The notes under the pieces: generated by a model | Told to the model about the DNA's origin: nothing | Database searches by the model: none | The model's input: the letters and a program-made list of their open reading frames with translations, nothing else | Position numbers and translations under genes: made by a program | Shown: piece after piece, positions 35,124 to 44,475 of the stretch | Layout: each line of letters starts with the position of its first letter | How positions within the stretch are numbered: the first letter of the stretch is position 1 | NCBI GenBank assembly: GCA_900765115.1 | Contig: CAAFQK010000024.1 | Location: 1-64,000 of the forward strand | Length of the DNA stretch: 64,000 bases | Direction of reading: 5' to 3' | From: an uncultured Collinsella sp. | GTDB taxonomy: Bacteria > Actinomycetota > Coriobacteriia > Coriobacteriales > Coriobacteriaceae

Positions 35124-37437
35124 TGGGCTCCCTCCATCTCTCTCGTTTTGTCGAGGCCGACACCCTGTAGTCCTCCGGTGCGCACCTGGCGAGCGTCGCC
35201 GTGACCGCCGCGAAGCCGCGGTCGCCGAGGTGCGGGCGCACCCAGGCGCTGCCGTATCGATCGAGCAGGCCGCGCACCCGCAGGTAGTCGCCCTCATCGA
35301 TCGTGAACTCCATCGACTCCTTTATCGTGGAGTTGCCGCTCTCGAATCCCATCGGGAGGCCGCCGCCGACGAAGTGGAACTGGTCTCGCTCGCGCTCGAC
35401 CGATACCGAGTACTGCGGCGGTCCGCCCATGTTGCGGTCGCCCACGACGGCCTCGGACGCGTCCGGACCGAAGTTGAGCGCGAAGCCGTCGCACCGGCAC
35501 ACGGTCGAGACCTCGGTCGTCGAGGACGTGCCGCTTGCGGCGTGGCCGCGCGCCATGTAGGAGAACTCGACGTTCAGCGGCGGCAGGCGGTCGATGACGC
35601 TCTGGCCTGACTTGAGCCCGCGCGCGAGCACGAGCCGCGACCCGTCGGCCAGCACGCGCTCGATGTCGAAGGACGCGCACGGCGGCAGGTTGTGCACGAT
35701 TGCGTGCGTGCCCCTCACGGTCAGTCCGCCGGTCACGCGGATGTTCCCCTCGGCTGTCACGGCCATGGGGCCCGTCAGCCTGTGCCCGCTGACCGCGAAC
35801 TCTGAGATGCCGTCGCGGACCGTGATTACGGCGGCGAGCGCGTCGTCATACGACACGTTGACGATCGGTGTCGCCGGCGGCAGCCAGTCGGTCGAGAACG
35901 ACCTCGTGGCGGTCACGGAGAGGCCCGAGCCGCCGCGGACCGTGAGCTCGAGGACGTAGTCCGCCCCGTTCTCGACGCCCGACGCGATCTCATGGGCGCG
36001 CGCGTCGGTCGAAGGGGCGACGTCGACGAGCGCGGAGCCGTCCCTCAGCAGCCTGAGGCGCTGGTAGGAGACGCCGGTCTCGTCCGCCACGACCCAAGTC
36101 GCGCGGAGCGGGAGCTCGACGACGGTCTCGCCGTCATCGGCCGGGAGCGAGATGAACGCCTGGGGCGGGTCGGCGACGTTGAAGGCCGCGTATCCCGACC
36201 ACGGTCCCCATGACGGGTCCTGGCCCTTGGTGCGTACGCGGACGCGCCACGCGCCCTTCGCGGCGACCGGCAGCGAGATGGACGACGACGCCCCGGCGAC
36301 GTCCACGGTCTCGACGGCACCCCCGGGTCGCGTGACCTCGACCTGGGCCGCGGTCTGCGCGGTCCCGTCCGGGTGGTTGCGCGTCCAGGAGATGTCCGCC
36401 GTGGAGCCGGTGGGGTACGCCGGTTCCACCCCTCCCACGGCCGGTGCGTACGGCGCGCAGATGGTCGCGACCGGATTGGAGGCGCACCATGCCGAGGCGA
36501 CGGTCTCGCCGCCGCCGTCGACGGGGTTCTCCTTATAGGTCCTGACCTCGTAGACGACGCGGTCGCCTGCGAGCACCGCGGGGTCGGCCATCGACCAGAC
36601 CCCTGGCTCGACCTTGTCGGCGTCAAGCGAGCGCGAGGCATAGGTCCTGCCGGCGTCCGCAGTGGCGCGCACCTCGAAACCCGTTATCCACGACGGGATG
36701 TCCGGGCCGCGCACGATGAGATAGACCTCGCCGTCCCCGGCCCGCTCGAGCGACACCGAGGCGGGCGGCGCGGGTGTCTTGTAGACGCGCACCGAGTTCG
36801 ACATGTCCGACGTTCCGCCGCGCCAGCGCGCTCGAACGTCGTAGTCGTAGTAGTTGTTCGCCGCCGTGGTCGCGTCGCGGTAGTTCGAGATCGTTTCGCG
36901 GCTATACAGGTTCTCGGTCGGGCCGCCGTTCGTGTGGCGGTACGCGTTGCTGCCCTCGTAGTATTTCCGGGCGCCATCGTCCGGATGGTTGACCCACTCG
37001 AACTCGGTGACGTCGTCGGTCGAGAGCGTGACCCTCAGGTCGGTCGGCGCGTCCGGCTTGTAGGCGGGGATCTTGGGGATGCCGGCGCTCTCGCCGCATG
37101 AGGTCACGGATCCGACGCCCCCGTAGCCGCCCACCGAGACGGACTCGGTATAAGCCTCGACCCAGACTCCGTAGTCATCGTCCCTGCGGGCGGCGTCGGT
37201 GTATCCGCTGACGGTGACGGCACGCTGGCCACTGGAGGTCGTGTAACCGTCGCCGCTCGCCCGCCAGACGCCGCCGACCTTGACGTGGAGGCGCACGCCG
37301 TAGTAGTACCAGTTGCCGAAGTCGACAGCGGCGCTCCAGTGGATTCGCGCGGTCGAGTCGCTGATGTTCTCGACCCAGGTCGACAGGGAGACCCCGTAGT
37401 ACTTGACGTTATTTCGCTTTGTCTCCGCGTATGCCAT
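35110..37437 (-). CDS. Tail protein with fibronectin type III / Ig-like domains
   Basis: The 775-residue protein consists of several beta-sandwich repeats with PPASVSLERAGDGEVYLIV, TGSTADISWTRNHPDGTAQT and PPATPIVNVSYDD type boundaries, typical of FN3/Ig modules, and has a C-terminal domain (about 600-775) that may dock it to the tail tip. It directly follows the tape measure gene, so a distal-tail or tail-tip role is likely. Confidence 0.65.
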   Translation of the reverse strand: MAYAETKRNNVKYYGVSLSTWVENISDSTARIHWSAAVDFGNWYYYGVRLHVKVGGVWRASGDGYTTSSGQRAVTVSGYTDAARRDDDYGVWVEAYTESVSVGGYGGVGSVTSCGESAGIPKIPAYKPDAPTDLRVTLSTDDVTEFEWVNHPDDGARKYYEGSNAYRHTNGGPTENLYSRETISNYRDATTAANNYYDYDVRARWRGGTSDMSNSVRVYKTPAPPASVSLERAGDGEVYLIVRGPDIPSWITGFEVRATADAGRTYASRSLDADKVEPGVWSMADPAVLAGDRVVYEVRTYKENPVDGGGETVASAWCASNPVATICAPYAPAVGGVEPAYPTGSTADISWTRNHPDGTAQTAAQVEVTRPGGAVETVDVAGASSSISLPVAAKGAWRVRVRTKGQDPSWGPWSGYAAFNVADPPQAFISLPADDGETVVELPLRATWVVADETGVSYQRLRLLRDGSALVDVAPSTDARAHEIASGVENGADYVLELTVRGGSGLSVTATRSFSTDWLPPATPIVNVSYDDALAAVITVRDGISEFAVSGHRLTGPMAVTAEGNIRVTGGLTVRGTHAIVHNLPPCASFDIERVLADGSRLVLARGLKSGQSVIDRLPPLNVEFSYMARGHAASGTSSTTEVSTVCRCDGFALNFGPDASEAVVGDRNMGGPPQYSVSVERERDQFHFVGGGLPMGFESGNSTIKESMEFTIDEGDYLRVRGLLDRYGSAWVRPHLGDRGFAAVTATLARCAPEDYRVSASTKRERWREPNGVG

Positions 37438-37440
37438 GCC

Positions 37441-40400
37441 CTACCCCCTTCCGGTTCTGACGGTCCTCTTGAGCTCGGCGACCAGCGCCTTGAGCGCCTC
37501 CGCGACGCGCTCATCGACCTCGAGTGCCGACCCGTCGAGGTAGATGTTGTAGACGTCACCGCGCTGGCCGCCGAGCCGCGCCATCTGCTCGGCGATGGTC
37601 GCCGCGAACGGCTCGGAATACCTGCGGTTCGTGAGCGGCACGATGGCCTCGGCGCCGTCCTCGCCCACCCAGTCGAGCGGGTAGCCGGTCACCGGCGCGT
37701 CGACGATGGCGCCATGCGCGTGCATGCGGATGCCGCCGTCGGCATGGCGTATGCCGCCGGCGGCCTTCTCGTTGCGCGTCCTGTTGACGGTCACGTAGGT
37801 CGTGGTGATCGTCGCCGACCTGGAGTGGAACGGCTCGTTCATCACGGCCTGCATGGCGGACTGGCACTTGAGGAGCGTCCCGTAGGTCGCCTTGGCGACC
37901 ATCTCCTTGCTCTTGAGCTTGGTGCCGTTGAGCTTGTCCACGGCCGTCTTGGCCTTGTCGACCTCCTTCTTGTCGACCTTAGCCTTGCCGTTCTTGGACT
38001 GGAGAGCCGTGCCGTTCCAGGTCACGAGGTTGCCCTGGGCGTCGCGCAGGTCGCCGACGCTCACGTCGACGGTGCCGTTCTTGTCCATCAGCTGCGCGCC
38101 GTTCCAGGTGTACACGTTTCCCTGGGCGTCCATCAGCTGGGTCTGGTCGACGGTCACGTTGCCGTTCTTGTCGACGATCGGCTGCGCGTTGTAGTTCTGG
38201 ACGGCCCACACCATCTGGTCGATGTTGCCGTTGAAGTTGTGCGCGAGCGCGGCGAGGTTGGCCGAACCGATGCTGTTGAGCGTCTCGGTCGACACGCCGG
38301 CGGCGGCGCACGCGTCCGAGAACGCGCCGAAGTCGATGTTCTCCTTCGAGAACGCCTTCTTGAGCTTGCCGCCCATGTCCTCGAGCGCGGCCTGGATCTC
38401 GCTAGCCGCCCGGACGGTCGAGGCGGCGCCCTCGTCCATCGAGACGCCCCAGGCGTCGAGGTCGGAGACGATGGACCGCGCCGTGCCGTCGTAGTCCTGC
38501 GCCAGCCTGGCGAGCTGCTCGTCGCTGAGGCCCGCCAGCTGCTCGGTGTTGACGCCGAGCTGTGACAGCGACCCCGAGACGGAGGTGAGCGTCTGTCCGT
38601 TCGCCGAGAGCTGGGCCTGGAAGAGCGTGAGCTGCGCCTGGGCGAAGTGCTCGAACGTGCTGCCGGCCTCCTGCGTGGTCTGGGCGGCGTCGCCGAGCTT
38701 GCCGTTGAGCACGTCGATGCTCTCGGAGGCGGAGTCGAACTGGTCCTTCGCCTCGTGGTACTCCCTACCGACCTTCTCGGTGCAGGCGAGCGCGTCCAGC
38801 TCGCCCTTGGAGAGCTCCGGGTAGGTCTTCGCGAGCTCCTTCAGGCGGTCCTGGTAGGGCTTCGTCTTGGAGGCGAGCGTGTCGGCGGCCTCGGACTGGG
38901 CCTGGTACGCCTCGGTGAGGTTCGCCGTGAGGGCGCTCACCTCGGCCTCCTTCTTCTTGGAGGCGACGAGTTCGTCGATGGACTGCTTGAGGTTCTTGAC
39001 GTTGCCGTCCGCGTCGACGTACTGACCGTTCGCCACGTCCTGGGCCGAGATGTTGAGGCCGAGCTGGTCGTTGAGCAGCTGGAGCGCCCAGGTTAGCCTG
39101 CCCTGGGCGTCGGTGGACAGGTCGGTCTTGCCGGCATAGTTGTCGATGATCTGCTGCGCGGTGTTGAGCTGCGCGATCTGCGACTCGGCGGCCCTCGTGT
39201 TCTCGTTCATGGCGTCGACGTGCTTGCCGATCGACTCGGCGAGCTCGTCGACGGACATGGCGGAGAAGCTGGACTTCTTGCCTACATTCTCGACCCTGCC
39301 GGCGTAGGACTCGAGCGCCACGGTGTTTGAGGCCGCGTCGACCAGGCCGGTCGTGGCCTTGTTCAGCGCGTCCGTGCGGACCTGCCACTCGACCTGCTTC
39401 TCTACGAGTATGCCGATGCCGGCGGCCGCGACGGTGCAGCCGATCGCGACCGGGTTGAAGCCGATGCCCACCGCCCCGAGCGCCTCGGCGAACGTGCCGG
39501 CGCCCCCGCGGGCGAGCTTGAACGCCTCGGCGGCCTTGCCCGCGCCGCTCGCGACGCCGGAGAGGACCGGTACCGCCTTCTGCCACGCCGCGATGCCCGC
39601 CGCACCCGAGACGATCTCGGGCGCCAGGCTCCTAAAGCCGCCGTAGAGCTGCTTGACCAGGGGCATCGACGCGGAGACTCCGCCGTTGACGACCTTGAAG
39701 AAGCCGTTCACGGCGCCCTTCGCGTCATCGAGCACCCCGGCGATGTTGTTCCTGCCGACCGCCTCGAGCGTGCCGGTGACGCCCTTCGTCACGGCGTTGG
39801 ACATGTTCTGGATGCTCGTCTGGACGCCGCCGGCGGCGGTCTCGGCCTGGTCCTTGAAGGACGCGAAGCTAGCGCCGCCCCGCGTGTCGAGCTCGACCAT
39901 CTTGTCCATGAGCTGGTCGAGCGTGATGGTCGGGTCCTTGCCCCCGCCGCCGAGCGCGGCGTACAGGTCGTTGGCGTTTGCCGTGGGGCCGAGCATGGAT
40001 TTCGCCAGCTGGTCCATCTGGCCCGGCGCGGCCGTCGTCAGCGAGCGCCAGTCCTCCATCTCGGGCTTGCCCTTGGAGAGGATCTGGCGGAACTGCTCCA
40101 TCGCCGCCGAGCACAGCTGGGTCGAGCTGCCCGAGGCGATGAGCATGTCGTTGAGCGCGAGGCCGACGTCGGTGGCCTTGTCGAGGTCCCCGACCGTGGC
40201 GGTGATGCCCTGGACGACCGAGACCATGTCATCGAGCCTGGTGGGCAAGGTCGACAGGCGGTCGGACATCTTGCCGATCGACGCGTTGGCGGAATCCGCT
40301 GAGTACCCGAGGGACTGCATGACCTTCGGGTAGTTGTTGAGCGTGTCGAAGCGGCTGATCGCCGACCCGACATGGGACGAGATGGAGTCCATGGCCTTCG

Positions 40401-40599
40401 ACGTGAGCGTCGAGAAGGCGCCTATCATCGCGCCGGAGCCGGCCAGCCCCTTCCCGAACCCGGAGCCCGTGCTCTTGCCGAGGCTGGAGCCGGACTTGCT
40501 CGCCTGCCCCTCGCACTTGCCGAGCGCGGACTCGACCGACTTGGTGAGGTTGTCGAACCTGGGGACGATCAGCAGGTCCGCGCGTCCTATCTCAGCCAT
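37441..40599 (-). CDS. Tail tape measure protein
   Basis: 1052 residues: an N-terminal tape-measure domain (DRLSTLPTRLDDMVSVVQGI, KPEMEDWRSLTTAAPGQMDQ), a membrane-like Ala/Gly segment near 370-400, long helical stretches, and short repeated beta units around residues 830-900 (VTVDQTQLMDAQGNVYTWNG recurs twice in varied form). The C-terminus contains GEDGAEAIVPLTNRRYSEPF, common in phage tape measures. Length sets tail length, so the tail is that of a mid-size siphovirus. Confidence 0.92.
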   Translation of the reverse strand: MAEIGRADLLIVPRFDNLTKSVESALGKCEGQASKSGSSLGKSTGSGFGKGLAGSGAMIGAFSTLTSKAMDSISSHVGSAISRFDTLNNYPKVMQSLGYSADSANASIGKMSDRLSTLPTRLDDMVSVVQGITATVGDLDKATDVGLALNDMLIASGSSTQLCSAAMEQFRQILSKGKPEMEDWRSLTTAAPGQMDQLAKSMLGPTANANDLYAALGGGGKDPTITLDQLMDKMVELDTRGGASFASFKDQAETAAGGVQTSIQNMSNAVTKGVTGTLEAVGRNNIAGVLDDAKGAVNGFFKVVNGGVSASMPLVKQLYGGFRSLAPEIVSGAAGIAAWQKAVPVLSGVASGAGKAAEAFKLARGGAGTFAEALGAVGIGFNPVAIGCTVAAAGIGILVEKQVEWQVRTDALNKATTGLVDAASNTVALESYAGRVENVGKKSSFSAMSVDELAESIGKHVDAMNENTRAAESQIAQLNTAQQIIDNYAGKTDLSTDAQGRLTWALQLLNDQLGLNISAQDVANGQYVDADGNVKNLKQSIDELVASKKKEAEVSALTANLTEAYQAQSEAADTLASKTKPYQDRLKELAKTYPELSKGELDALACTEKVGREYHEAKDQFDSASESIDVLNGKLGDAAQTTQEAGSTFEHFAQAQLTLFQAQLSANGQTLTSVSGSLSQLGVNTEQLAGLSDEQLARLAQDYDGTARSIVSDLDAWGVSMDEGAASTVRAASEIQAALEDMGGKLKKAFSKENIDFGAFSDACAAAGVSTETLNSIGSANLAALAHNFNGNIDQMVWAVQNYNAQPIVDKNGNVTVDQTQLMDAQGNVYTWNGAQLMDKNGTVDVSVGDLRDAQGNLVTWNGTALQSKNGKAKVDKKEVDKAKTAVDKLNGTKLKSKEMVAKATYGTLLKCQSAMQAVMNEPFHSRSATITTTYVTVNRTRNEKAAGGIRHADGGIRMHAHGAIVDAPVTGYPLDWVGEDGAEAIVPLTNRRYSEPFAATIAEQMARLGGQRGDVYNIYLDGSALEVDERVAEALKALVAELKRTVRTGRG

Positions 40600-40966
40600 C
40601 CGTCACCTCCGCCCACTCGGTGTTCTCGATGCGGGCGCGGACCGACGCCGCGCGCTCTGCCGCGGCGCCGGCGGCGGCCACGTCCCTCGGGCGGGGCACC
40701 CTCGGGGCTTCCGATGCCTTGCCGCCGCACAGCGCGGTCGCCGCCGCGTAGACGCTGTCCACGATGTCCGCCGCCAGGTGCTGCTCTCGGGTCCAGCTGC
40801 GCTCCGGGTGTAGGGCCGCCACGGTGAGCGAGCCGTCGGGCAGCGTCCTCACGAGGTCGTACGCCTCGGCGGCACCGACCTCGTCGTAGCAGCAGCCGTA
40901 GTAGGCCCTGAAGTCGTGCCTGAGCAGGGGCAGGTGGCGCTCCTCGAGGTCGGCGAGCTCTAGAAG
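40592..40966 (-). CDS. Tail assembly chaperone, -1 frame extension (gpT-like)
   Basis: There is no good start codon for this frame; it is entered by -1 slippage at 40966-40972 inside the upstream gene. The extension of 124 residues begins LLELADLEERHLPLLRHDFR and continues AYYGCCYDE, the pattern of gpT/DUF5361-type extensions. The fusion (about 250 residues) and the short form together chaperone the tape measure protein during tail assembly. It overlaps the tape measure gene by 8 bp. Confidence 0.8.
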   Translation of the reverse strand, partial: LLELADLEERHLPLLRHDFRAYYGCCYDEVGAAEAYDLVRTLPDGSLTVAALHPERSWTREQHLAADIVDSVYAAATALCGGKASEAPRVPRPRDVAAAGAAAERAASVRARIENTEWAEVTDG

Positions 40967-41349
40967 TTTTTTAGTTCGGCCGAGTAGAGCAGCTTGTTGT
41001 ATGCGTAGCCCAGCGCGTCGTCGTCCTGCGTGCCGTCGTCCTCGGTCACGGCCTCCATGAGGCTCGCGTACTGCTCGTCGCCGAGGAGGAAGCGGAACGC
41101 CCCGTCGAGCTCCTCGGTCGTGCGGTCCTCCTTGTTCATGGCGTCGATGAAGCGGCGGTCGTGTGCGCGCTTGACGGGGATGCTCATGGCGATGCCGAGC
41201 ACGGTCAGCTCGGCGCAGCGGCCGCGCTTCTGCTCGATGAGCTTCGCCTTGTCCGCCGCCGTCTGCGCGGCCGCGGTCGTGAAGCCGAGGACCTTGGCGT
41301 AGGCCTCGAGCTCGCCCTCGTCCATCATTGCGAGGTAGTCCTTGTTCAT
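40960..41349 (-). CDS. Tail assembly chaperone, short form (gpG-like)
   Basis: 129 residues from ATG 41349 (a second ATG is three bases upstream; GGGAGG precedes). The product is helical and acidic (MNKDYLAMMDEGELEAYAKV), ending YNKLLYSAELKNF. It lies between the tail tube and tape measure genes, the standard place for gpG. The last codons hold the slippery heptamer. Confidence 0.82.
   Translation of the reverse strand: MNKDYLAMMDEGELEAYAKVLGFTTAAAQTAADKAKLIEQKRGRCAELTVLGIAMSIPVKRAHDRRFIDAMNKEDRTTEELDGAFRFLLGDEQYASLMEAVTEDDGTQDDDALGYAYNKLLYSAELKNF
40966..40972 (-). promoter_or_regulatory. Programmed -1 ribosomal frameshift site
   Basis: On the minus strand the heptamer AAAAAAC is in the correct phase (A AAA AAC), three codons before the zero-frame stop TAG (40960-40962). 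Slippage joins ..SAELKN to LLELADLEER... This copies the gpG/gpGT arrangement of long-tailed phages. Confidence 0.82.
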
Positions 41350-41416
41350 CATTTCCTCCCAGATAAAGGGCCGCCCCGGCAGTGCCGGGGCGGCGGTCTC
41401 GTTATGTCGCCTTCGC

Positions 41417-42049
41417 CTACGCGGCGGGCTTTGCGCGGTAGATGTCGAACAGCGGCTTGCCCGCGGTCTTGAGGACCGTGAAGGTGAAGCCGTACTGGAC
41501 CAGGCCGCCGGGCTTGTGCTCGACGTCGTCGTAGGAGTCGATGGAGACACGCGGGATGACGGTGCGGCGCAGGTTGCCCGTGTCCTCGAGCTCGTCGATG
41601 ACGAGCGGGACGCGCACGTCGGAGTTGGCGATGACCTTGATGTGGCTGAACGTTCCGTCCTCGTTCGTCTCGACGTTGCCGGCGCCGTAGCGCAGCTTGG
41701 CGACGGAGGAGCGGACGGACTCGATGAAGACCATCTTGTACTGGTGCTTCTCCTCGGAGACCTTGGTGAGCACGATGGACTGGTGCCAGCCCTTGAACTC
41801 GTTAACCGTCACGCCCTTGGAGGCCGTGAAGCCGTCGGGCGACAGGTCACCCAGCGACACGAAGTCGGTGAGCGTGGAGATCTTGGTCGCGGCGTCGGTC
41901 GGGAGCGTCGGGTTGGCCTTGAAGCTCGTGTACACGCAGCCGCCCTCGACGGGCGAGCCGGTGGTGACGAGCGAGGGGTCGATGTCGTTTGCGGGGACCG
42001 CGTCCTCGGAGGCGAGGGCGACCTTGGCCTCTTCGTTGTTGGATGCCAT
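41417..42049 (-). CDS. Major tail (tube) protein
   Basis: The 210-residue protein has the features of siphophage tail tube proteins: size, beta-rich core (QYKMVFIESVRSSVAKLRYG, QYGFTFTVLKTAGKPLFDIY) and place between connectors and chaperone. No immunoglobulin-like C-terminal extension is present. Confidence 0.75.
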   Translation of the reverse strand: MASNNEEAKVALASEDAVPANDIDPSLVTTGSPVEGGCVYTSFKANPTLPTDAATKISTLTDFVSLGDLSPDGFTASKGVTVNEFKGWHQSIVLTKVSEEKHQYKMVFIESVRSSVAKLRYGAGNVETNEDGTFSHIKVIANSDVRVPLVIDELEDTGNLRRTVIPRVSIDSYDDVEHKPGGLVQYGFTFTVLKTAGKPLFDIYRAKPAA

Positions 42050-42418
42050 TTATCCTTCTTTCGGTTGGTATGTCTTCAGTCGGTACAGCGCGTACCATCG
42101 CGGTGACCGGGCGAGGTAGTCGTAGTCGGTCCGCATCTCGAGCTCCTCGCAGGCGCAGAAGCCCCGCGCGAACGGCAGGCGCGACATGGCGTCGCCCACG
42201 CGCTCGGCGAGCTCCTCGGCCTTGGCCTCTGTCGGGGCCCACATGATGACCTCGACCTGCGGCGAGTCGACGAGTGCGTCCTGCCGCGCGCCCCCGCACC
42301 GGCGGACCACGACGACGGTCCCCGGCCGCTCGGCGGGCAGGTCGACCTGAACGGGCACGCCGCCCAGGGCGGACTCGAGGATCGCCCTGAGCTCGCCCAT
42401 CACGTTGAGTCTCGGCAC
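42050..42418 (-). CDS. Tail terminator-like protein
   Basis: 122 residues with helix-strand pattern (MGELRAILESALGGVPVQVD, EAKAEELAERVGDAMSRLPF, RWYALYRLKTYQ) like minor-tail/tail-terminator (gpU-like) proteins. It abuts the tail tube gene. Assignment rests mainly on order and shape. Confidence 0.6.
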   Translation of the reverse strand: MPRLNVMGELRAILESALGGVPVQVDLPAERPGTVVVVRRCGGARQDALVDSPQVEVIMWAPTEAKAEELAERVGDAMSRLPFARGFCACEELEMRTDYDYLARSPRWYALYRLKTYQPKEG

Positions 42419-42427
42419 GGTCCCTCC

Positions 42428-42751
42428 TTAGAGCAGGTGGTCGAGGGTGTGGTTGCGGTTCTGGTCGAATGCGCCGGCCGGGGTCGCGGCGCGGACGACG
42501 CCGAGGGTGTCGAAGGAGCCCGACTTGACGAGGCCCACGTAGGGGGCGCCGTCGAAGGCCCCGGGATAGAGCTTCTCGAGTGACTTGCGGTAGCCGGACG
42601 GCACGTGGTGCGACGCCGCGGCGGCGTTGGCCCTCGCCGCGAGGCGGGCGGTCTCGGCCGCCACCCAGGTGCGGACTCCCGCGCCCTTCGTGACGGCGAT
42701 GACGCCCGCGTCGCTGTGGACGAAGCGCCCGAACTTGATCCTGTCAGCCAT
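42428..42751 (-). CDS. Neck / head-tail connector protein (HK97 gp10-like)
   Basis: 107 residues with Ala-rich helices (WVAAETARLAARANAAAASH) and a C-terminal beta part (PYVGLVKSGSFDTLGVV). It overlaps its upstream neighbour by 8 bp. Order in the head-tail module supports a connector role; the sequence match is weak. Confidence 0.55.
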   Translation of the reverse strand: MADRIKFGRFVHSDAGVIAVTKGAGVRTWVAAETARLAARANAAAASHHVPSGYRKSLEKLYPGAFDGAPYVGLVKSGSFDTLGVVRAATPAGAFDQNRNHTLDHLL

Positions 42752-43094
42752 GGGCCCTCCCCGCCGTCGCCGTCATGTTCCACGCCGTGGGGCAGGGGTC
42801 CGTGATGTCGGGGGAACCGACCACCAGAAGCGCGCTATCGGGGTCGGCGGGCATGCCGCGCCCCGTCAGGGCGATGCGGCAGCGCGCCAGCGGCGGCCCC
42901 GAGTACGTCTTGGGGAACGCGATGGAGTAGCTCGCCTCGACGCCGTCCGGCCGGACGGCGTCCCCCACATCAGAGCCCGCCAGGGGCCTCACGAGGCATC
43001 CCGGGACGACGGTGGCCTGCCACTCGACGACAGGCTCGCCCATGGCGTCCCTGCCCGTCTCCGTGCTCGACAGCACCGTCACCTCCTCGCCCAT
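42744..43094 (-). CDS. Head-tail joining protein
   Basis: From ATG 43094 (MGEEVTVLSSTETGRDAMGE), 116 residues of mainly beta sequence (YSIAFPKTYSGPPLARCRIA), typical of small head-closure proteins. The start codon overlaps the stop of the upstream connector gene. Confidence 0.6.
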   Translation of the reverse strand: MGEEVTVLSSTETGRDAMGEPVVEWQATVVPGCLVRPLAGSDVGDAVRPDGVEASYSIAFPKTYSGPPLARCRIALTGRGMPADPDSALLVVGSPDITDPCPTAWNMTATAGRAHG

Positions 43095-43513
43095 CACGGC
43101 CTGCCCCCGTAGCTCGGGCACACGGTGCCGATGCGCTGGCCGCGCCCGAGGAGCCTCTTGAGCGCGGCGAGCGTCGAGCGGTCGAAGTAGGCCGTTCCGC
43201 TCGGGTTCTGGAACGTGAAGCTCCCCTGGAACCCGTTGGCCGTGAAGCTCGACTGCGAGACGCCGGTGAGGTCCTCCACGCCCATGGGCGCGCAGGCCGG
43301 CTGCACGAGCTTCTTGCGGGCCGCATCGGTCACGAGGTCCCGCGCGAGCGCCGCCGCGTCCCCCGTCAGGGTGCGCGTCCGGCCCATGCCGAGCGTCGCG
43401 CGGAGCTTCGCGCTCTGCCGCGACAGCTCGGCGGCCACGCGCTCGTCGGGGGTCGCCGTGTCGCCGGTGTCGATGCGGTACTCGTCGACCGTCGCGAACG
43501 AGCATTCGTCCAC
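43094..43513 (-). CDS. Head-tail connector / adaptor protein
   Basis: 139 residues, beginning MDECSFATVDEYRIDTGDTA. An N-terminal helical part (ERVAAELSRQSAKLRATLGM) recalls gp6-like adaptor proteins; the C-terminal half contains FTFQNPSGTAYFDRSTLAAL, seen in connectors next to HK97-type capsid genes. Confidence 0.6.
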   Translation of the reverse strand: MDECSFATVDEYRIDTGDTATPDERVAAELSRQSAKLRATLGMGRTRTLTGDAAALARDLVTDAARKKLVQPACAPMGVEDLTGVSQSSFTANGFQGSFTFQNPSGTAYFDRSTLAALKRLLGRGQRIGTVCPSYGGRP

Positions 43514-43523
43514 GGTGGCCTCC

Positions 43524-44462
43524 TTACTTGGTCGTGATGGTTCCCTTCACGATGTAGTCCTTCACCTCGGGGAAGAACGTCGCGCCGGCGAGCACGTTCG
43601 TCTCGACCGACACGTGGTCGTACGCCGGGGTGTGCGCGACGCCGATCAGGCCGGAGTCGGATACCGTGTACGTGAGGCCCGAGGTCGCGAGCTCGCCGAA
43701 GTCCACGCCGAAGATGCGGATGTTGTCGGCGGGGGTGGCGATCATGGTTCCCTTGGCGACCTGGTTGGTCAGGAAGACGCCCGAGAGGCCCAGGAAGTTC
43801 TCGAGGTAGGTCAGGCCGAACAGGTTCTGGTCGGTGATGGTCGCGTTGCCGAGGTAGTCGGCTGCGTCGTCTCGGTTGATGAAGTGGACGACGCGCTCGA
43901 CGGCGTCGCCGTTGGTCTCGAGGGTGTTGCCGAGCTTGGCGTCGACGGCCGCGGCGCAGGCCTGCAGGCCCTTGCCGGTCGCCGCGCCCGCTCCCTTGAG
44001 CAGGAAGGAGAAGAACTGCGAGACGATGCTGCGGCGCACGAGCGAGGCCATGTGCTTGTCTGTCTTGAGCACGGCGTTGACGTAGCCGGACTGCTGGATC
44101 GCCTTGTGAGTGGTCATGCGGCGGTACGGGAAGGCCTCGGCCTCGCCCACGGGCTCGTAGGTGGCGGTGAACTTGGACAGCGCGACCTCGTCGCCCTCGA
44201 CGTAGGAGGTGCCGGAGCTGGATCCCAGCTGGACTGCGGTGTCGCCGGTGGCGGACTCCTTGGAGCCGGCGGTCTTGGAGTTGTTGAGCTCGCCGGCCAC
44301 CTTGAGCATCTTGAGCGTGGTTCCGGCGGCGATGGTCTCGGCGCCGAAGATGCCGAGGACCTCGAGCAGGCGGTCGAGGTCGCCCTCGAAGTTGCGGATG
44401 AACTCCTGGTCCATCGAGGCGTTGATGGCCGTGGAGTCGGAGATGTTTGCGGGTACGGGCAT
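43524..44462 (-). CDS. Major capsid protein
   Basis: The 312-residue protein begins MPVPANISDSTAINASMDQE. Features such as AGTTLKMLKVAGELN, FPYRRMTTHKAIQQSGYVNA and NLFGLTYLENFLGLSGVFLT fit the N4-gp56/HK97-like capsid fold used with a separate scaffold gene. It lies directly after the scaffold gene. No long delta domain precedes the fold. Confidence 0.78.
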   Translation of the reverse strand: MPVPANISDSTAINASMDQEFIRNFEGDLDRLLEVLGIFGAETIAAGTTLKMLKVAGELNNSKTAGSKESATGDTAVQLGSSSGTSYVEGDEVALSKFTATYEPVGEAEAFPYRRMTTHKAIQQSGYVNAVLKTDKHMASLVRRSIVSQFFSFLLKGAGAATGKGLQACAAAVDAKLGNTLETNGDAVERVVHFINRDDAADYLGNATITDQNLFGLTYLENFLGLSGVFLTNQVAKGTMIATPADNIRIFGVDFGELATSGLTYTVSDSGLIGVAHTPAYDHVSVETNVLAGATFFPEVKDYIVKGTITTK

Positions 44463-44475
44463 GTTTGCCCCTTTC

